Shown here in pieces: positions 42,950 through 55,985 of a stretch of 64,000 bases of DNA. Numbering within the stretch: the first letter of the stretch is position 1; each line of letters begins with the position of its first letter. This DNA is from Styela clava (taxonomy: Eukaryota; Chordata; Ascidiacea; Stolidobranchia; Styelidae): assembly GCF_964204865.1 (NCBI RefSeq), contig NC_135258.1:11089001-11153000 (forward strand), in the 5' to 3' direction. Both the position numbers and the translations under genes were made by a program. The notes under the pieces are model-generated. The model had not been told where the DNA came from and searched no databases. It was given only the letters and a program-made list of their open reading frames with translations.

Positions 42950-45900
42950 CTATAGCAGAAAAATCATCATCATACCTTGGCTATGTCTGGCGTATCTGGA
43001 TCTACAGGAATGACAACACAGTTGATAAAATCCAGCTACTGAACAATATTTTGCCATTGAATCAATGTTGCAGATAGAGTTAGATTCATCTCTTTCGCAG
43101 ATTTTCTCTAAATAAATTGGATTTAATAAACTAATAAAATCTTTGACCTGTATTAAATATGAAACTTATAAAAATGAAAATACCAACTTTCTTTCCCGTC
43201 TGTATAGTGCAAATATAAATATCTAACTCTTGAATAACCAAATGAAATTGCCAAATTTGAATAGTTAATCATGCTGAATAATGTGGCTTATTATCGCATA
43301 TCTCACCAGAACATCCTGGTCGGTGACAATCTTCAACGTCCATCGGTTTTGTTCCCAAGCATTGGACATCCGAAACGATTTTACCTGTCGATACACATGC
43401 TACTCGGCGTTTACGAATTCCACTACCACAAGAAACTGAACACTGAATTATCAAAATGATACATATTTTACTGATAATATAGTCAACGACAAAAGCATTA
43501 TAAAGCCTATATATTTTGACTGTTGGTTGATATAATGATGTGAGTATAAAGTTTAGCTCCAACTTATGCAAATATCTGCAGGCACCAACGCACCATGAGG
43601 TAAAAAAAAATGACGGTAAAAAAAATGATCTGAGAATATGTAGTTTTAAAAGTTTACAGCAACAATTCTCAAAAGAGAAAGCCCCCAAAAGAAACTTAAT
43701 AATGAAAAATTGATCACAGATATATCAAAAGCACTAACAGTCTAAAATAGGTATCAAAACGCCGACCACTAGAAACATTTAGTAACTGGAAAAATACTTA
43801 AAAAAATATAAATTTTGGTCTTAGTTGATACTAATCCACACCCACTACAAGAGACTAATTGTAATTTACCAAAGACCAGTTCCCAGTTCTCCACTCTGAT
43901 GGACATGTTGTTCTTGGACATGCTTTATTTGATGATGGTTTTGCCGAAATATTCCTGCATGCTAAGTCCTCTGTTTTTCCCCATGATTCATGACTGTCTT
44001 GTCTTTCACAATAAACTTTTCGAGTCTTTCTGCCAACTTGACCACACGATATTGAACAAGTGCTCCAATGCCCAACATGCCATCTAAGAGAGAATAAATT
44101 ATATTTTTATATACATTCTGTAATGTTATCTTGAAAAAAATTGCTACTGAACTTAAAACTTCAGTCTTCGGGGAAGCTAATAAAACGCGACATAGTGTAT
44201 CGTATAAGTGAATGAGTACGGTCAAAAATCCAGCCATAAGTAAATCTATGTCTAAGGCATATACTTGTATTTATTGAAGTAACGTTATCGACGTGATTCA
44301 CGACTATTGGTCTACAAAAACAACTGGTTCTTCCTATTATTTTATAAAGGATTTAGTCTTCTAATATCACTAGCTTATAGTTTAATCAAACCTCAAAATA
44401 ATAGTAGTAGAATGCCGGTAACATTACCTGGCTCGTGACTCGCATTCCTTGGAGCATCGTTCACGTATTCGTCTTGGTGGTACAGTAATGCAATAGGTTT
44501 TTCGCACCCACTTCTTTGTGCACTTGTTCCTGCAGCCAAACCTGGCTAACCTGAGAAAGTGAGGTACTTTTGAAAATACAGACAGAATAAATTAAGCAGC
44601 TGTTGATAATGGAGATAATTCAAGTCGCTGGAAGACTTTTAAAAATATAATAGGTACGGGTGATATGGGGGCGAATATATCACATATTTGTAGCAAAGTC
44701 GGCGCTCAGCTACACAATTGAATGCCTTGTCTTACCGCCACCGAAACGTGATAATGACCCCGGTAATTTTCAAATCTTGTGTACGACCTTTGGTGAAATA
44801 GTTGATTAGCCCTGCTATATAACAACAAACCTCGTTCCTTCTCCGCAGGTAACGGAGCATGGATACCATCTTCGTATTTCATACTGATATAATCCGTTCT
44901 CTACAGCGCTTGAATGCAGTACATAACTGTAATGAACTCTTACTCGCTTCCCACGATTTCGTGAAACAAGCTGTATATGTGGAACACAGTAATGCAATAA
45001 TATGAAATATTATTAACGGGTATCTTCGAAAATAAAATAGAAAAATTATGAACATTCCATGAATTCTAAGTCGCCGTATTACGCGCCTCAAGAAATCTTT
45101 TTACATTGAAATTTCTGGTTTCAGGTGCCAGTAGCTGTTATACCGTGTTTCCTCGAAGATAAGTCTTATCTGAGTTTTAAAAATGATTTTATTATAAGCC
45201 TTACCCTTAAAATTAGACCTAGTCTATAGCGCGATTTTTTTCTTGACTTAGTCGATAGCAAAAAATCTCTCTCCCACTTTTTAAATGATTAATAATCTAC
45301 GCTTAGCAGTTTTTCAAACAAAAACGTGTTATTTATGAGTAAATGAATGTCGGTTTTCATATTTTGTATATATATTTAAAAATCTCGTAATTCTCTTCTT
45401 TGTAATTTTGTTTTTGGTAAATGAAAATAAGACATTCCCCAAAAAGAAGCCCTAGTGTTATTTTTCGAAAGAAAATTGAAATAAGAACCTGTCTTATTTT
45501 CGGGGAAACATGGTACTTTTGTAAATAAGTTTTGATTTTCATATTTATCTCGGAGGGGAGAAAAGCCGACGAGACGTCTCAATTATATAGCTGTAACCCA
45601 CCAGAGGTTACTAGACTGCGACGATGAGGAGTCCAACAATCCACTCGCATATAATCATCATGCACGGGATTCAGATCTGAGCAAATGTATTACGGAAAAG
45701 CAACACATTCTTTGCTGTGTCTTACCATAATAGCATAATCGGATTGGAGGGGTCCTGCTGACTGTAACATTTCCTTATCTCGATTTCTTGTGTATGTCCA
45801 TTTAGTACCAGCATCGATTATTTGTCTTTGAACATCTCCTTCACTTATAGAACCTTTTTGGTTCAACACATACCTTCCAGTTCGTCGATTTTTCAAAGCT

Positions 45901-48900
45901 GCAATGCAAAAAACGGTACGGAATACTTGATGAATATTTAATCAGTACTTGTACTGCATAAATCTTATTCACGCAAAGGACATCATTTACATAGTCCTGC
46001 GGGATATTCAATACTGGCTCGACTAGATTTTTAACATGATGACAGAATTTTATGCCGATAAACTAGGGAACCAACTAGAAGTTTAATTTGTCTATTTATT
46101 GGAGTTTATTTGAAAAAAAAACACTAAACAGAAAATAATCATACCTATGATATCGGTTGGATCAGGCATTGCTTCTTTTATCTGAACTCGTCTTGCTTTC
46201 CTTGGTATTGCAAACATTTTCATGTAACCTAATTGAAGTATATATTCATTTTTATAATTAAGACATTTTTAATGCCAAAAATATGTTACAAACTATTGTT
46301 TGAGACGGGAATATGAATTTTGTTTTAGAAACGCTGTGATTTGGAATCGGGATAATTTATGGAAAAATAATCATTTCTGCTGAATTTTTTTGTGCAAACT
46401 AAATTGACTCTATAAATGAGCTATTTCTTGAATGAATTCACGTAATTTGTTAGAAATGTTGTATAATTACTGCAATACTCAACTATTATGAGGTTTTCTG
46501 ATCAATTTTCTGTAAGTTGAGTTTATTCGTCTGCACTGACTCCCATCACCGTCGCATACTCCACATTCATCATCGCGCTTGTCTGATCCAATAATACCGT
46601 CGCACCCAACTTTCTACGAATACATTGCTATAACGATCAACAACCTTACTGATTGACCCAATACTTTGCAATAAAATATCGACAATTTTACTGCGATTGT
46701 TTCGAGAAAGGTGCGATTGTTTGACAGTGCTACTCAGAACGAGAAACACTCAGCGATCACTTGTGAAGGTAAAATTATTTTGAGGTAAACTTATTATTAA
46801 GTACAACGCAATTTTTATTATCATCACTTTGAACTGAGTTCCGAAAGATGAAACACTCAACAAAAACGGAATTCTCCCAAAATCTAAGACAATCAAAATT
46901 TGTAAAACGCTTTCAATATGGAACAAAAAATATAAAAGTATTAAAAATATCTGGTTAGCTTTCTTACCATACATTCTGCGTTAATACAAATACTATATGG
47001 ATCATCATAGCTGCATCTCGTGCCATCAGCGACAGGAGACCCCATTGATAATATTGTGTTTGTTTCTTTCGATGTACAAAACAATTCGCATTTCAAATCA
47101 GCTACAAAAAAAATAATACATATCCATGATACGTTTTTAGCCATTGAAAAAAATTCTCATTTTACTCCCAAAATGAAATAATTAAATTGCTATCTTTGAA
47201 TGAAATCGAATTTTAAAGTATTTGGGGATTTTTTTCGGGATTATGGGAAATATTAAAGCAGTTCAACCCCAATATCCCACCTATTTCACTTTCATACGGT
47301 AACCAAGTATGTCTACGATTTGCATATTCCTTTTTCTGATGGTATATACATTGTTCTGCTCTGTAATCGTACGATCCAACGCATGATTGTTTGTTACAAA
47401 GCCCATATTCGATGGACAATCCGGGACACGTTTTGCCCCCGTATGCTGGCCTGTAAAATATAACGTGCCTCGAGTTAATTTTTCCTTTTTATCCGATTCT
47501 AAATGTAAAACATTAGGTAAAACTGTGCGTTGCCATCACGGAGCCGTTTTTATGAGGAAATCTTCATCCGAGCATGATATGGTTAAAATACATTATCGTA
47601 TTACATCGTTTAACACCGGTTGTGCTTTATATATTCTAAACATAGATATACCTGGTGGCAATCATGGATCAGGGTTAACCATGGGCAATTATCTTTACCG
47701 CAAGCACTTCACGCAAGTTCTAATAAATTAGGCAGCCTATATCAGAACGCATCTTTTCTAGTACATTTAATGAAAGACTTATTTCAAAGGTTGTTGAGTG
47801 ACCGCATAAATTACACAACGCAAATATCAAACACCACTAAATTTGTATTACCGCACAAAAAACGTAAACAAAGAATGGTAAATGTATCTATAAGTCTTTG
47901 AACTCTGAAAACTACATCCGATGGCCTTTACCATACGTAAAAACAAATAAGCTAAATCTATTAAGCATTCACATTTTATCTACGTACATGGAAAGATGCC
48001 ACCCGTGTGTTATTATCTCAAGAAAAATCAAATACTATGTAAAATACATCCTGTTTTGATGATTTTTTCGAGTTAAGTAAAATAAATAAAATTGATGAAC
48101 AGAGATATGGAGACCACATGACGTGATTGTATCAACAAATATGTAACAAAAACTTTCGCTTAGTTTTACGTTCCAGCTAAATTGATAGAGTGAATGAATA
48201 CATAATACAGAGTGAATCAAAAAACGCAGAACCCATGTCATTTGAAACATATTCTAGAATCCAGAGGGAATTGACGTTTGTGTAAAGAATCCTGAATTAC
48301 CTCCTAAACTTCTGGATTAAAAGGAATTTATGGTGTCTGTTTTTTACAGGAAATCACCGATACTTACTTGTTAAATTAGTTCATTGGAAATAAATATCAT
48401 GAAAGCAGGGACTAGAAATATCTAAAATTGTATGTTCAATCGCCAATACATGCGTTTCTTATCTAAAAGTTGCATGAAAATCAATTGGAATCTTAAATAC
48501 GGGGGTGGCGAATATGGATCTTACCGAGGTCTGTTGCATTGACGCGTTCGCATCATGACCCCCGTCCCGCACGATCTCGAACATATTCCATAACTTGACC
48601 AAACTCCCCAAGCCCCGTCTACCGGACCTTGTCGCTGATTTCTCCAGACGCAATGACTTTTGAAGCACCACTGACAGACAATAAATATAAATCTGATTAG
48701 GACTTCAATGCAAGAAAAGGGAAGAATTCTCGATTTGCCAAACCAGAAAACATAATACAAATATGTGTATACAATACAGAGATTTAAAGTTTTTGGTAAA
48801 TATTTGGGACCGTCTAAATTTGCCAAAATTGACAACATTAATCATTAGAATAATTAGGAAGTGGAGAGTTTAAAGATAAATTTTGATTCACTTTATGTAC

Positions 48901-51900
48901 AAATATCTTATCTGTATAATATTTCAGAAGTTTGTTTAAAATTCTCATATTTGTGATCGATTTATTACATACTAAATCATAATAGGTAGTAACAGAGCCT
49001 TGCCATTTACACCCGTATTCCAATTCAAAATTACCATTTACATTTATACATATATTACCATATTCTCCGCACATTCCGTTCCATCTACAGGCGGCCCATT
49101 TTTAGTTTTGCAAAATTTGGGATTATCGTCATGACTGCACCATAGAGTTCTACAGACATCCAGGTTTTGAAACTGATGAATATAAAATAGTTGGAAATTT
49201 ACCCGATATTGTCATATGTAAAACTAGAATAATTTCACAATTGAAGGAATAAGGGAATTTGCCGAATCTCACTAAAAGATGATCATACTCACAGCCATGC
49301 ATTGCTTATATCCAGGACCAAAATCGAATCTACATTGATCATCCAACGAATAATAAACTCCAGGATATTCTGGAGTGACTCCCCAGTCAGGTGTGTGAGG
49401 ATTATTCAACAAGCAGTCAAACTTTCTGTCAAATGTAGTAGTGAAATTAGTCGTGAAAACCTACACACGATTTGTAGCCAGTGGGACCAAGTATGCGTAA
49501 AGCAAGAACAATAAAAAAGCATTTCTCATATTATATGTTAAAGCACAGCCGAGAGCTGAATCTAACTATCCCCGAAGAATATACTTCCCTTACTACCCTC
49601 ACAAATTTTCTTGACTCAGAACGCTGTGTTGACTTTTTAGAATCTAATTACTATATGTTACTTATGTTATTTTCATACCGAATATGTCCCTTCAACTCAT
49701 ATTGGCTACATCTTGACCAGTGATAACGATGAAATGCAGCTTGAACAAGTGGAGCCATAATTGATCCCATACTCGTCTCGTCTCCACATTTATTACCTTC
49801 GCCATCATGCTCCATGCCTAAACTGTGTTCATTAAATGTAAGTTGAATTGGTATGAACCGTAACCAACGACACCACTAAAAATACTCATACTCACACATG
49901 TCCTGTCTCATGAGCAACGACGAACGAGGATGAAAAACCATCTTCATGATTGAGTGTGCAACTCCTGAGTGGATGACACATCCCAGTAACATGAGCGTAA
50001 CCTTCGAATTGAAACTATGTAATGTACATTTTGCTATGATATATATATAAAAGTAATATAACTGATAATAACAAATAAATATGCGAAAAAAAAGATCTTT
50101 TGAAAGTGCCGAGGTACACTGGTATACTTCATAATTCAGTGCAGTAATCTGCGATTGAACAAAGTAAATACACCGTACCTTCCATTCCTGTCGGCCCAAA
50201 TTTTTGTCTTGTTAAAAATATAGCGTGGTCGTAAGTGCTTCCTGAATCTTCATGGCCAGCATTATACATGTCATGTGCCCACTTACAAACGTTTTTAAGA
50301 CTTACTGAAGGATCATCGTGTGCAATTAGATTTCTCGACTGTCAAGTATGAAAAGCAAAAGTTATCATCTACATTTTTGAGCCAATACAAAAATTGATTT
50401 TTGAATTGGTAAGGCGGTGGTTCTCAACCGAGGGCCGGTGGCCCCCCGAGGGGGCCACCAAGCAGTTCAAGGGGGGCCACGACACAAGGCTAAAAATTGA
50501 TTGTGAAGCGACTTCATTTGCATACTTTCCATTTAAAAGAAAATTCCCCGTTCACCTCAGTTTTATTTCCTGAATAGATTGTTTCCAGTCACGAGGTGTA
50601 TTCACTTTCTTGTATGTGTGAATTGTTTGATCATAATGGAATTTTGAATCTACTAGTCAGAATAGCTCGTTGGTGGGCCGTCTAACCTGCAGACGGGCAG
50701 TTTCGCTAGTCTGCGACATAACCGTCGATATCATATAACTGCATAAGCCTATATGTAAATTCCCAATGCCCATAATACGAAAATGAACCACAGTTACGTT
50801 GGCTTCATTGGTGACATGGCTGCTTATGTTTGCCAACAAGTTTGCTTGAAATCGAGCAAAGAAGACTTTTCGAGTTTATGGTTATTTCTTTGCGATTCTT
50901 ACCTACTACTTAGTAAGAAAGCTTCTTCATTGCTAGTTCAATTTGCCACAACCTATCTGTGCCAATCTATTTTTTTTCTGATCTTTTTACCAACAAAGCA
51001 AAATCTAGTAACCGTCCGGATGTTGACAGTCACAATTGCCTGGCTATATGAAAGACGGTGTCTAATATAATGAACCTAGTTAGACAGAACCGAGCGCAAG
51101 ATTCCCATTTATTATTTACTAATAAGCTTTGACTTTTTTGCCTGTAGTTTGTTTTTGCATTCTATAAAAGGTCGTAAATACATAATACAATCTAACACGT
51201 CATTTTTTTCAGAATGGTGAACAGGGGGGCCACGAGTGCAAAAAGCCTCCGGAAGGGGGCCACGAGCCATAAAAGGTTGAGAACCACTGTGGTAAGGTTT
51301 TTATGAAAAGGCTCAAGATAAAATACTACGTCGACCAATGTTAGACTAATGAAGAATTTTCCAGAAATTTCATTTCGTGATAAACAAATAAAACCTGAAT
51401 TCAAGTTTTACAAAGATTTAGCAGTAATATTATTGATAATTTCAAAAAACTTTTTTCAATTTTTCTGCGTGTCAAATGCAAGCGAATTCACAGGATGAAC
51501 AACTACTGAGCTCGAGCAATAAATTCGATTCATTGGCTGATCATGAAAAATACTTGTGAATTTATGGAATTGTTAGACTGTTAGAAAATCTGGAAGAACA
51601 ATAAATTCGATTCATTGGCTGATCATGAAAAATACTTGTGAATTTATGGAATTGTTAGACTGTTAGCAAATCTGGAAGAATTTGAAAAACGTGTGTATAT
51701 AAAAGCAATGCAAAATAAAAAAATATTAATATAAGTGATTAACATGTTACTGACATCTTTCTTGTTCAACAATGATATCCGAACAATAATGATATTGATT
51801 TGATGTCCGATTGTGTCGTCATGATATATCTCATTAACCTGAACAATTGATAACAAATTTATAGCCTTAAATGCTCTTATTGCTCCTGGTAGTTACACAG

Positions 51901-54900
51901 GCCACAGGCAATCGGCAGAGATATAAGTAATACTAACGTTGCAAATCGTTAATCTATATCAAAATCTTATTTGTATCGGAATGTTTCGATCAATGGTGCT
52001 GATAGTGAAATCTTCATCGCCATTGTTAATGTTCAGGGACAATTTTTCATATAGTAGGTCGAGGTCGGCGTAAAATCTCATTTTACCCCATTCAATTTTC
52101 TCCCTACAAACGTTTAAAATATGTCCAAGGTCATGCCAAGAAATCACAAAGTAAATACCTCTAGAATCTAGAAGTTTGTATAAATAAGATGTAAAAACTG
52201 CAGTTGAGAAAGTCTAAAAAATTTGTTGTTTTTCCTAAAGCTGTTTAAGCTCTTTGGAAAATTGCCCTGTAGTATCTTTTAGGGGGAAAGACGGACACAC
52301 TGGTTAACATGCAGGAAAATGCTCTGTTTAAACAAAATGTTAAAAGCCCTGATCCTAAGGCATCTAGGCGTTGACCGAAATCTTATCAGACACCATCAAG
52401 TTTTTTTTTTGATGTATGTCCGTCTTGCCCACAAAATGTTCAACTTACCCCGATATTTTTCAGCTGAAAATTGCGCGTAAATTCTGATTCGTTGCTATGG
52501 AAACGATGTGCAAATGTGGTAAGATAGCTGGAGGGTGGGTGCATAAATCACACGTAGAACAAATGCAGCTGCAGCATTTTGTAAAGAGTTATTCAAAATA
52601 ATTTATTAGTGGGTCCGACTTCCCTGACCTACTCATATCAATATTTTTAAAAACGAATATTGTAATTTTTAACCGGGCAGCTTTCGATAATTCAGTATAT
52701 ATTGCTAGACGCAGTAATTCTTACAAAGAGTACTAAAAAGTTTTGACTCGTCTTTTATTTTAGATTCGAATAAAATTTTATTTTTTATCATTCTTATGAA
52801 CAATTTATAAGCTTTAGTGGAGACGAATTTACTCATATCAGCAATGTTGTTATCGCGTAATATCAAAATTGAATAGAGCCATATCAGTATCTGTTTTCTT
52901 CTTCCTGATCGGAACCGCCATAACATTATATCTCAAGCTGATAGAGAGAATTTACTTACTATATTCATAAGTGTTATCAGATAATCTTGAACTCTGTCAT
53001 TGCCATGAAATTCGATGACGGTGTCGTCAGCTGTCAGCAGTACTTCTATGTTGTAAATTTTTTTTTTCTTTTTGACCTGACGCTTGGATCTTTTAGTTGT
53101 GTTATCGAAGATGTTTTCTTATAATAGAAAATATTTTGATCTACCCAAGTTCAGCAAATACATTTTGAGCAAGATGTTTAATTGCCATGCAGTGTTTATC
53201 AAGGCAATTGCCCAGGAAGGAAGGGCCACGAGGTAAAATTTGTGGATGATTACTTATTAGATATGCTGAAGAAATGAAAAATATAAAATTGTCAACCACC
53301 ACTATACATCAGCAATGAAAATAGTGGTTTTATGAGATTCTCTGAACAAAGCTACAAATAATTATTCAGATACACAGAAACGATTTACTATATATACGTG
53401 TATCAGATTGCAATATGGACTCAAATCTTCCAAGTTTGGTTAACCCTCAGGGCGATGGGCACTGGATGGTGACTAGACTGGCATGCAATCCCGAAACCTT
53501 ACAATTGCGCCATTGTCCTATCACATTTAATGAAATTTATTTCCTCACCGTCATCGAGCATTTCATATGATGGAAATTTCATATTCTCCACAGCTGGCCA
53601 CAACGTTTGTTGTCTGTTTCCATTTTTACCTGGTGAAACACATAATAAATTTATATTTTTTAAATTCGTATTCGTTCGTCAATACATATATTATATTCAG
53701 ATCAAAACGGGAAGTATACGCAAATAATCACAATTAGACTGCTTTCAAATTAAAATCGCAAAGTTCATAAATTTTTTGTAATATATTCTATAACACCAGT
53801 CTTAAACCGAGACATCGAGTGTGCCACCACATGCAGATAATACATGGAAAATCCACCAACCTTCCGGTTTATAAAGAAGATCACGTTTCTCATAAACAAT
53901 ATGTCTTTGAGGTTTGATATCAATTTCATTCTCGTCCTGACTTTGTTCTATTGGTTCGATAAAATATTCACCTTTGTCAGTTTTGATATATCCAGCCTAT
54001 GAATATTTCAATAAATATAAATATAGTCAAAATCTATATATTGACACAAGCATATTCATGTAATTTTGATCATTGAAGTAGTATATGTTAATAGCCTAGG
54101 ACTGTGAAACCCATGTGTCCAGCGTCAAATTCGAGATTTCTATGTTATCATACATCTCCACCAGACCCGCGATGAGTATCGAGATATTTATTGTACAAAA
54201 TATAAACAAACAAATAGGCTTTTTCAAAAGCTATTTGTTAAAACGTAATAGTAACGTAATGAATAACAAATCTTTCTGAATTTCATACATTTTTTCTGTC
54301 CACCTGATAAATAAACCAATGAAACACCCATGAAAAACAGTAACCAGAAGTTCATAGCGCATTATCATATAGAAGCACTACACCACAGGTAAAACTTCGA
54401 TTTCCGTTTCGAACCAGGGACAGAAAAAACTTGGAAACACACACAAATAAAAGATTATATTAATAAGTAAGTTCTCACCAATCCATCAAAACTCGTCATT
54501 GCTACTTTGCTTTTGTCAAAATATTTAACATAGCCAGCATATATTCCATGTCTTATCAAGTCTTCCTCAATGCTTGTATTCGTTAAATGTCTGACAATTT
54601 TGGCATTTGGGCCAATAAGTTGATCTTTCTGCTTCAGAACAATATGGTACGACTCTCCGAAAGCCGTGATATTATAATATATATCATTGTCTTTATTACC
54701 GGAACATGGTCCATAAGATGTTGTGTTGCAGGGCTCGTGTGCTGCGGATCGTCTCTTACGAATACTTGAAGTTTTCAAATCGTAAGATAAAAATTTCCCA
54801 TCTGAGTCAACTTGAACCGGACTTGTAATGACATATGTTGAAAACAATTCAGATAGTTCCTCTGCCAATATAAGTTGATATTACTTTTAAAATCCTAAGA

Positions 54901-55985
54901 CCTATACGCGATTTAAGAGTCTTGCTGCACACTATAAACAAAATAAATTTCTGTAACGTTTCTCCAACCTCCCAGTTTGATAAATGTTTGTCTGGGGAAG
55001 ACTGACTTTGGTCAGACACAACGTTACAGAAATATATTTGTATAGTAAGCAGCAAGACTTAGGATAGTTATCTTTACTCTTGCTACAACATCCTTGCAAT
55101 ATGTGCATACGGATCTACCGGCACAAAATCCTAGAAGAAGGATAAGTAGTTAGTCTAGTAGAAACCCAATCGATAGCACAAGTTTACTTTTCATAAATGT
55201 ACAGCAAGACGGACTAATTTTACTCAAATGTAATACATTTGAATATTTCGAATTTCGTGGCGCTCACAAGCGGCAACTTGGCAATGACGACAGCGTCCAA
55301 TGGACCAACATTGAGAATTATGGTCAGATTATATCTTACAAAAACGCTGAATTCAACAAATATTAGAATTTAATAAGAATGTGTACATTGAGTAAAGTGT
55401 ATTTGAAAATAATTATTTGAAACTTACTAGTGACATGTGATATAATAAAGACAATTTTAAGATCGGCGTGTATACAATACACACAAAATTCCTAAATCTA
55501 TGTGGAAATAACTCAAATCTCACCTTCTGTCTTATGATGAAGAGAACAATAAATCTGAAAGTGCATATTATGGTAAATACAAGAGCATATAATGTCCAAT
55601 GCAAAGAGTTTCGGCACTTTTTTCTTATGAAATCCAAGGCATATCCTTTTTACGAAAGTTAGACATTGATTTCAGAGATCAATGAATAATCAAAAAATGT
55701 TGTAAGATATTCTATATGCAAATTTACATTTCTCTCATTCCCATGCGCTAGATTTTTCCAAACTAAATGCTTTAAGAAAAATTTATAAAAACTCAAACTC
55801 GCTTCAGAATATTGAAATTATGGTTGCAAGTCAACATACTATTTCTTCGATTTTCTTTTAGTGCAATATTAGCCCATATCTCAATGCGTGTGATCTTATT
55901 TGTCAAAACGTCGACAATAAAAAAATTTACTCACCCTTGAAAAGGCAAAGGAGGCCAACAACATCAGAGCAAATCCAAACTTCAT
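42950..55985 (-). CDS. ADAMTS2/3/14-like: ADAMTS2/3/14-type procollagen N-proteinase, 22 exons (1027 aa)
   Basis: Exons, 5' to 3': 55985-55935, 54859-54479, 53996-53861, 53629-53549, 53045-52960, 51838-51755, 50338-50179, 50001-49896, 49822-49679, 49425-49293, 49172-49059, 48670-48525, 47450-47281, 47101-46968, 46613-46484, 46228-46145, 45898-45726, 44970-44831, 44550-44428, 44083-43870, 43442-43307, 43107-42950; phases match throughout. Order: signal peptide (1-17), propeptide with RKRR (51-54), metalloprotease from about 217 with zinc site HETGHVLGMEHD (357-368) and Met-turn Met (384), disintegrin-like, first TSP1 ([14 protein letters not shown]), Cys-rich, spacer, three more TSP1 repeats, PLAC domain ([16 protein letters not shown]). 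HETGHVLGMEHDG and [12 protein letters not shown] mark the ADAMTS2/3/14 clade, which removes procollagen N-propeptides outside cells. The stop lies just after PLAC, so the long vertebrate tail is missing. Weakest donor: GTCAGT at 51754. Confidence 0.9.
45141..45515. mobile_element. 375-bp inverted-repeat MITE in ADAMTS intron
   Basis: Ends TACCGTGTTTCCTCGAAGAT and its near complement (CGGGGAAACATGGTA) form inverted repeats of about 23 bp. The ACC(A/G)TGTTTCC(C/T)CGAAAATAAG end is a widely seen animal MITE terminus; the superfamily (ISL2EU/Kolobok-like) is only a guess. The flanking TA may be a 2-bp target duplication. Lies between the spacer exon and the second TSP1 exon. Confidence 0.7.
50415..51289. 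mobile_element. 875-bp non-autonomous hAT-like element in ADAMTS intron
   Basis: Starts CGGTGGTTCTCAACC and ends GGTTGAGAACCACTG, with perfect 8-bp flanking repeats TGGTAAGG (50407-50414, 51290-51297). GGGGGCCAC-rich subterminal sequence lies inside both ends. The interior has no transposase. It sits in an intron inside the metalloprotease-coding part of the ADAMTS gene. Confidence 0.92.
51517..51680. repeat. 82-bp tandem duplication
   Basis: Two adjacent units, 51517-51598 and 51599-51680, each starting CAATAAATTCGATTCATTGG, nearly identical (for example AGAAAATC against AGCAAATC). In an intron of the ADAMTS gene; the near identity implies a recent event. Confidence 0.92.
53443..53520 (-). 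repeat. Possible tRNA-derived SINE relic
   Basis: Read on the minus strand, TGGCGCAATTGTAAGG resembles a pol III A box and TTTCGGGATTGCATGCC a degenerate B box at suitable spacing. No tRNA fold was verified and no target duplication was found. A similar TGGCACAATT stretch lies near 30354. Confidence 0.25.
54893..55066. repeat. Long imperfect inverted repeat in ADAMTS intron 1
   Basis: AGTCTTGCTGC...TTTCTGTAACG on the left pairs with CGTTACAGAAA...GCAGCAAGACT on the right. The outer bases ATCCTAAG/CTTAGGAT also pair. This gives arms of about 45-60 nt with interruptions, consistent with a small fold-back element. Confidence 0.7.

Noticed and set aside
43269-43306. Reading the fourth TSP1 exon through to a TGA at 43269
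   Set aside because: A GTGAGA donor at 43306 leads in phase to an exon with a clear PLAC domain, so the read-through end is not the gene end.
51959-52147. 62-codon minus-strand frame inside the ADAMTS gene
   Set aside because: Does not resemble the metalloprotease domain. The exons at 52960 and 51755 join directly to give the expected [12 protein letters not shown].
53150-53240. Possible extra ADAMTS exon with [16 protein letters not shown] on the minus strand
   Set aside because: No similarity to ADAMTS propeptides and no fitting phase between its neighbours.
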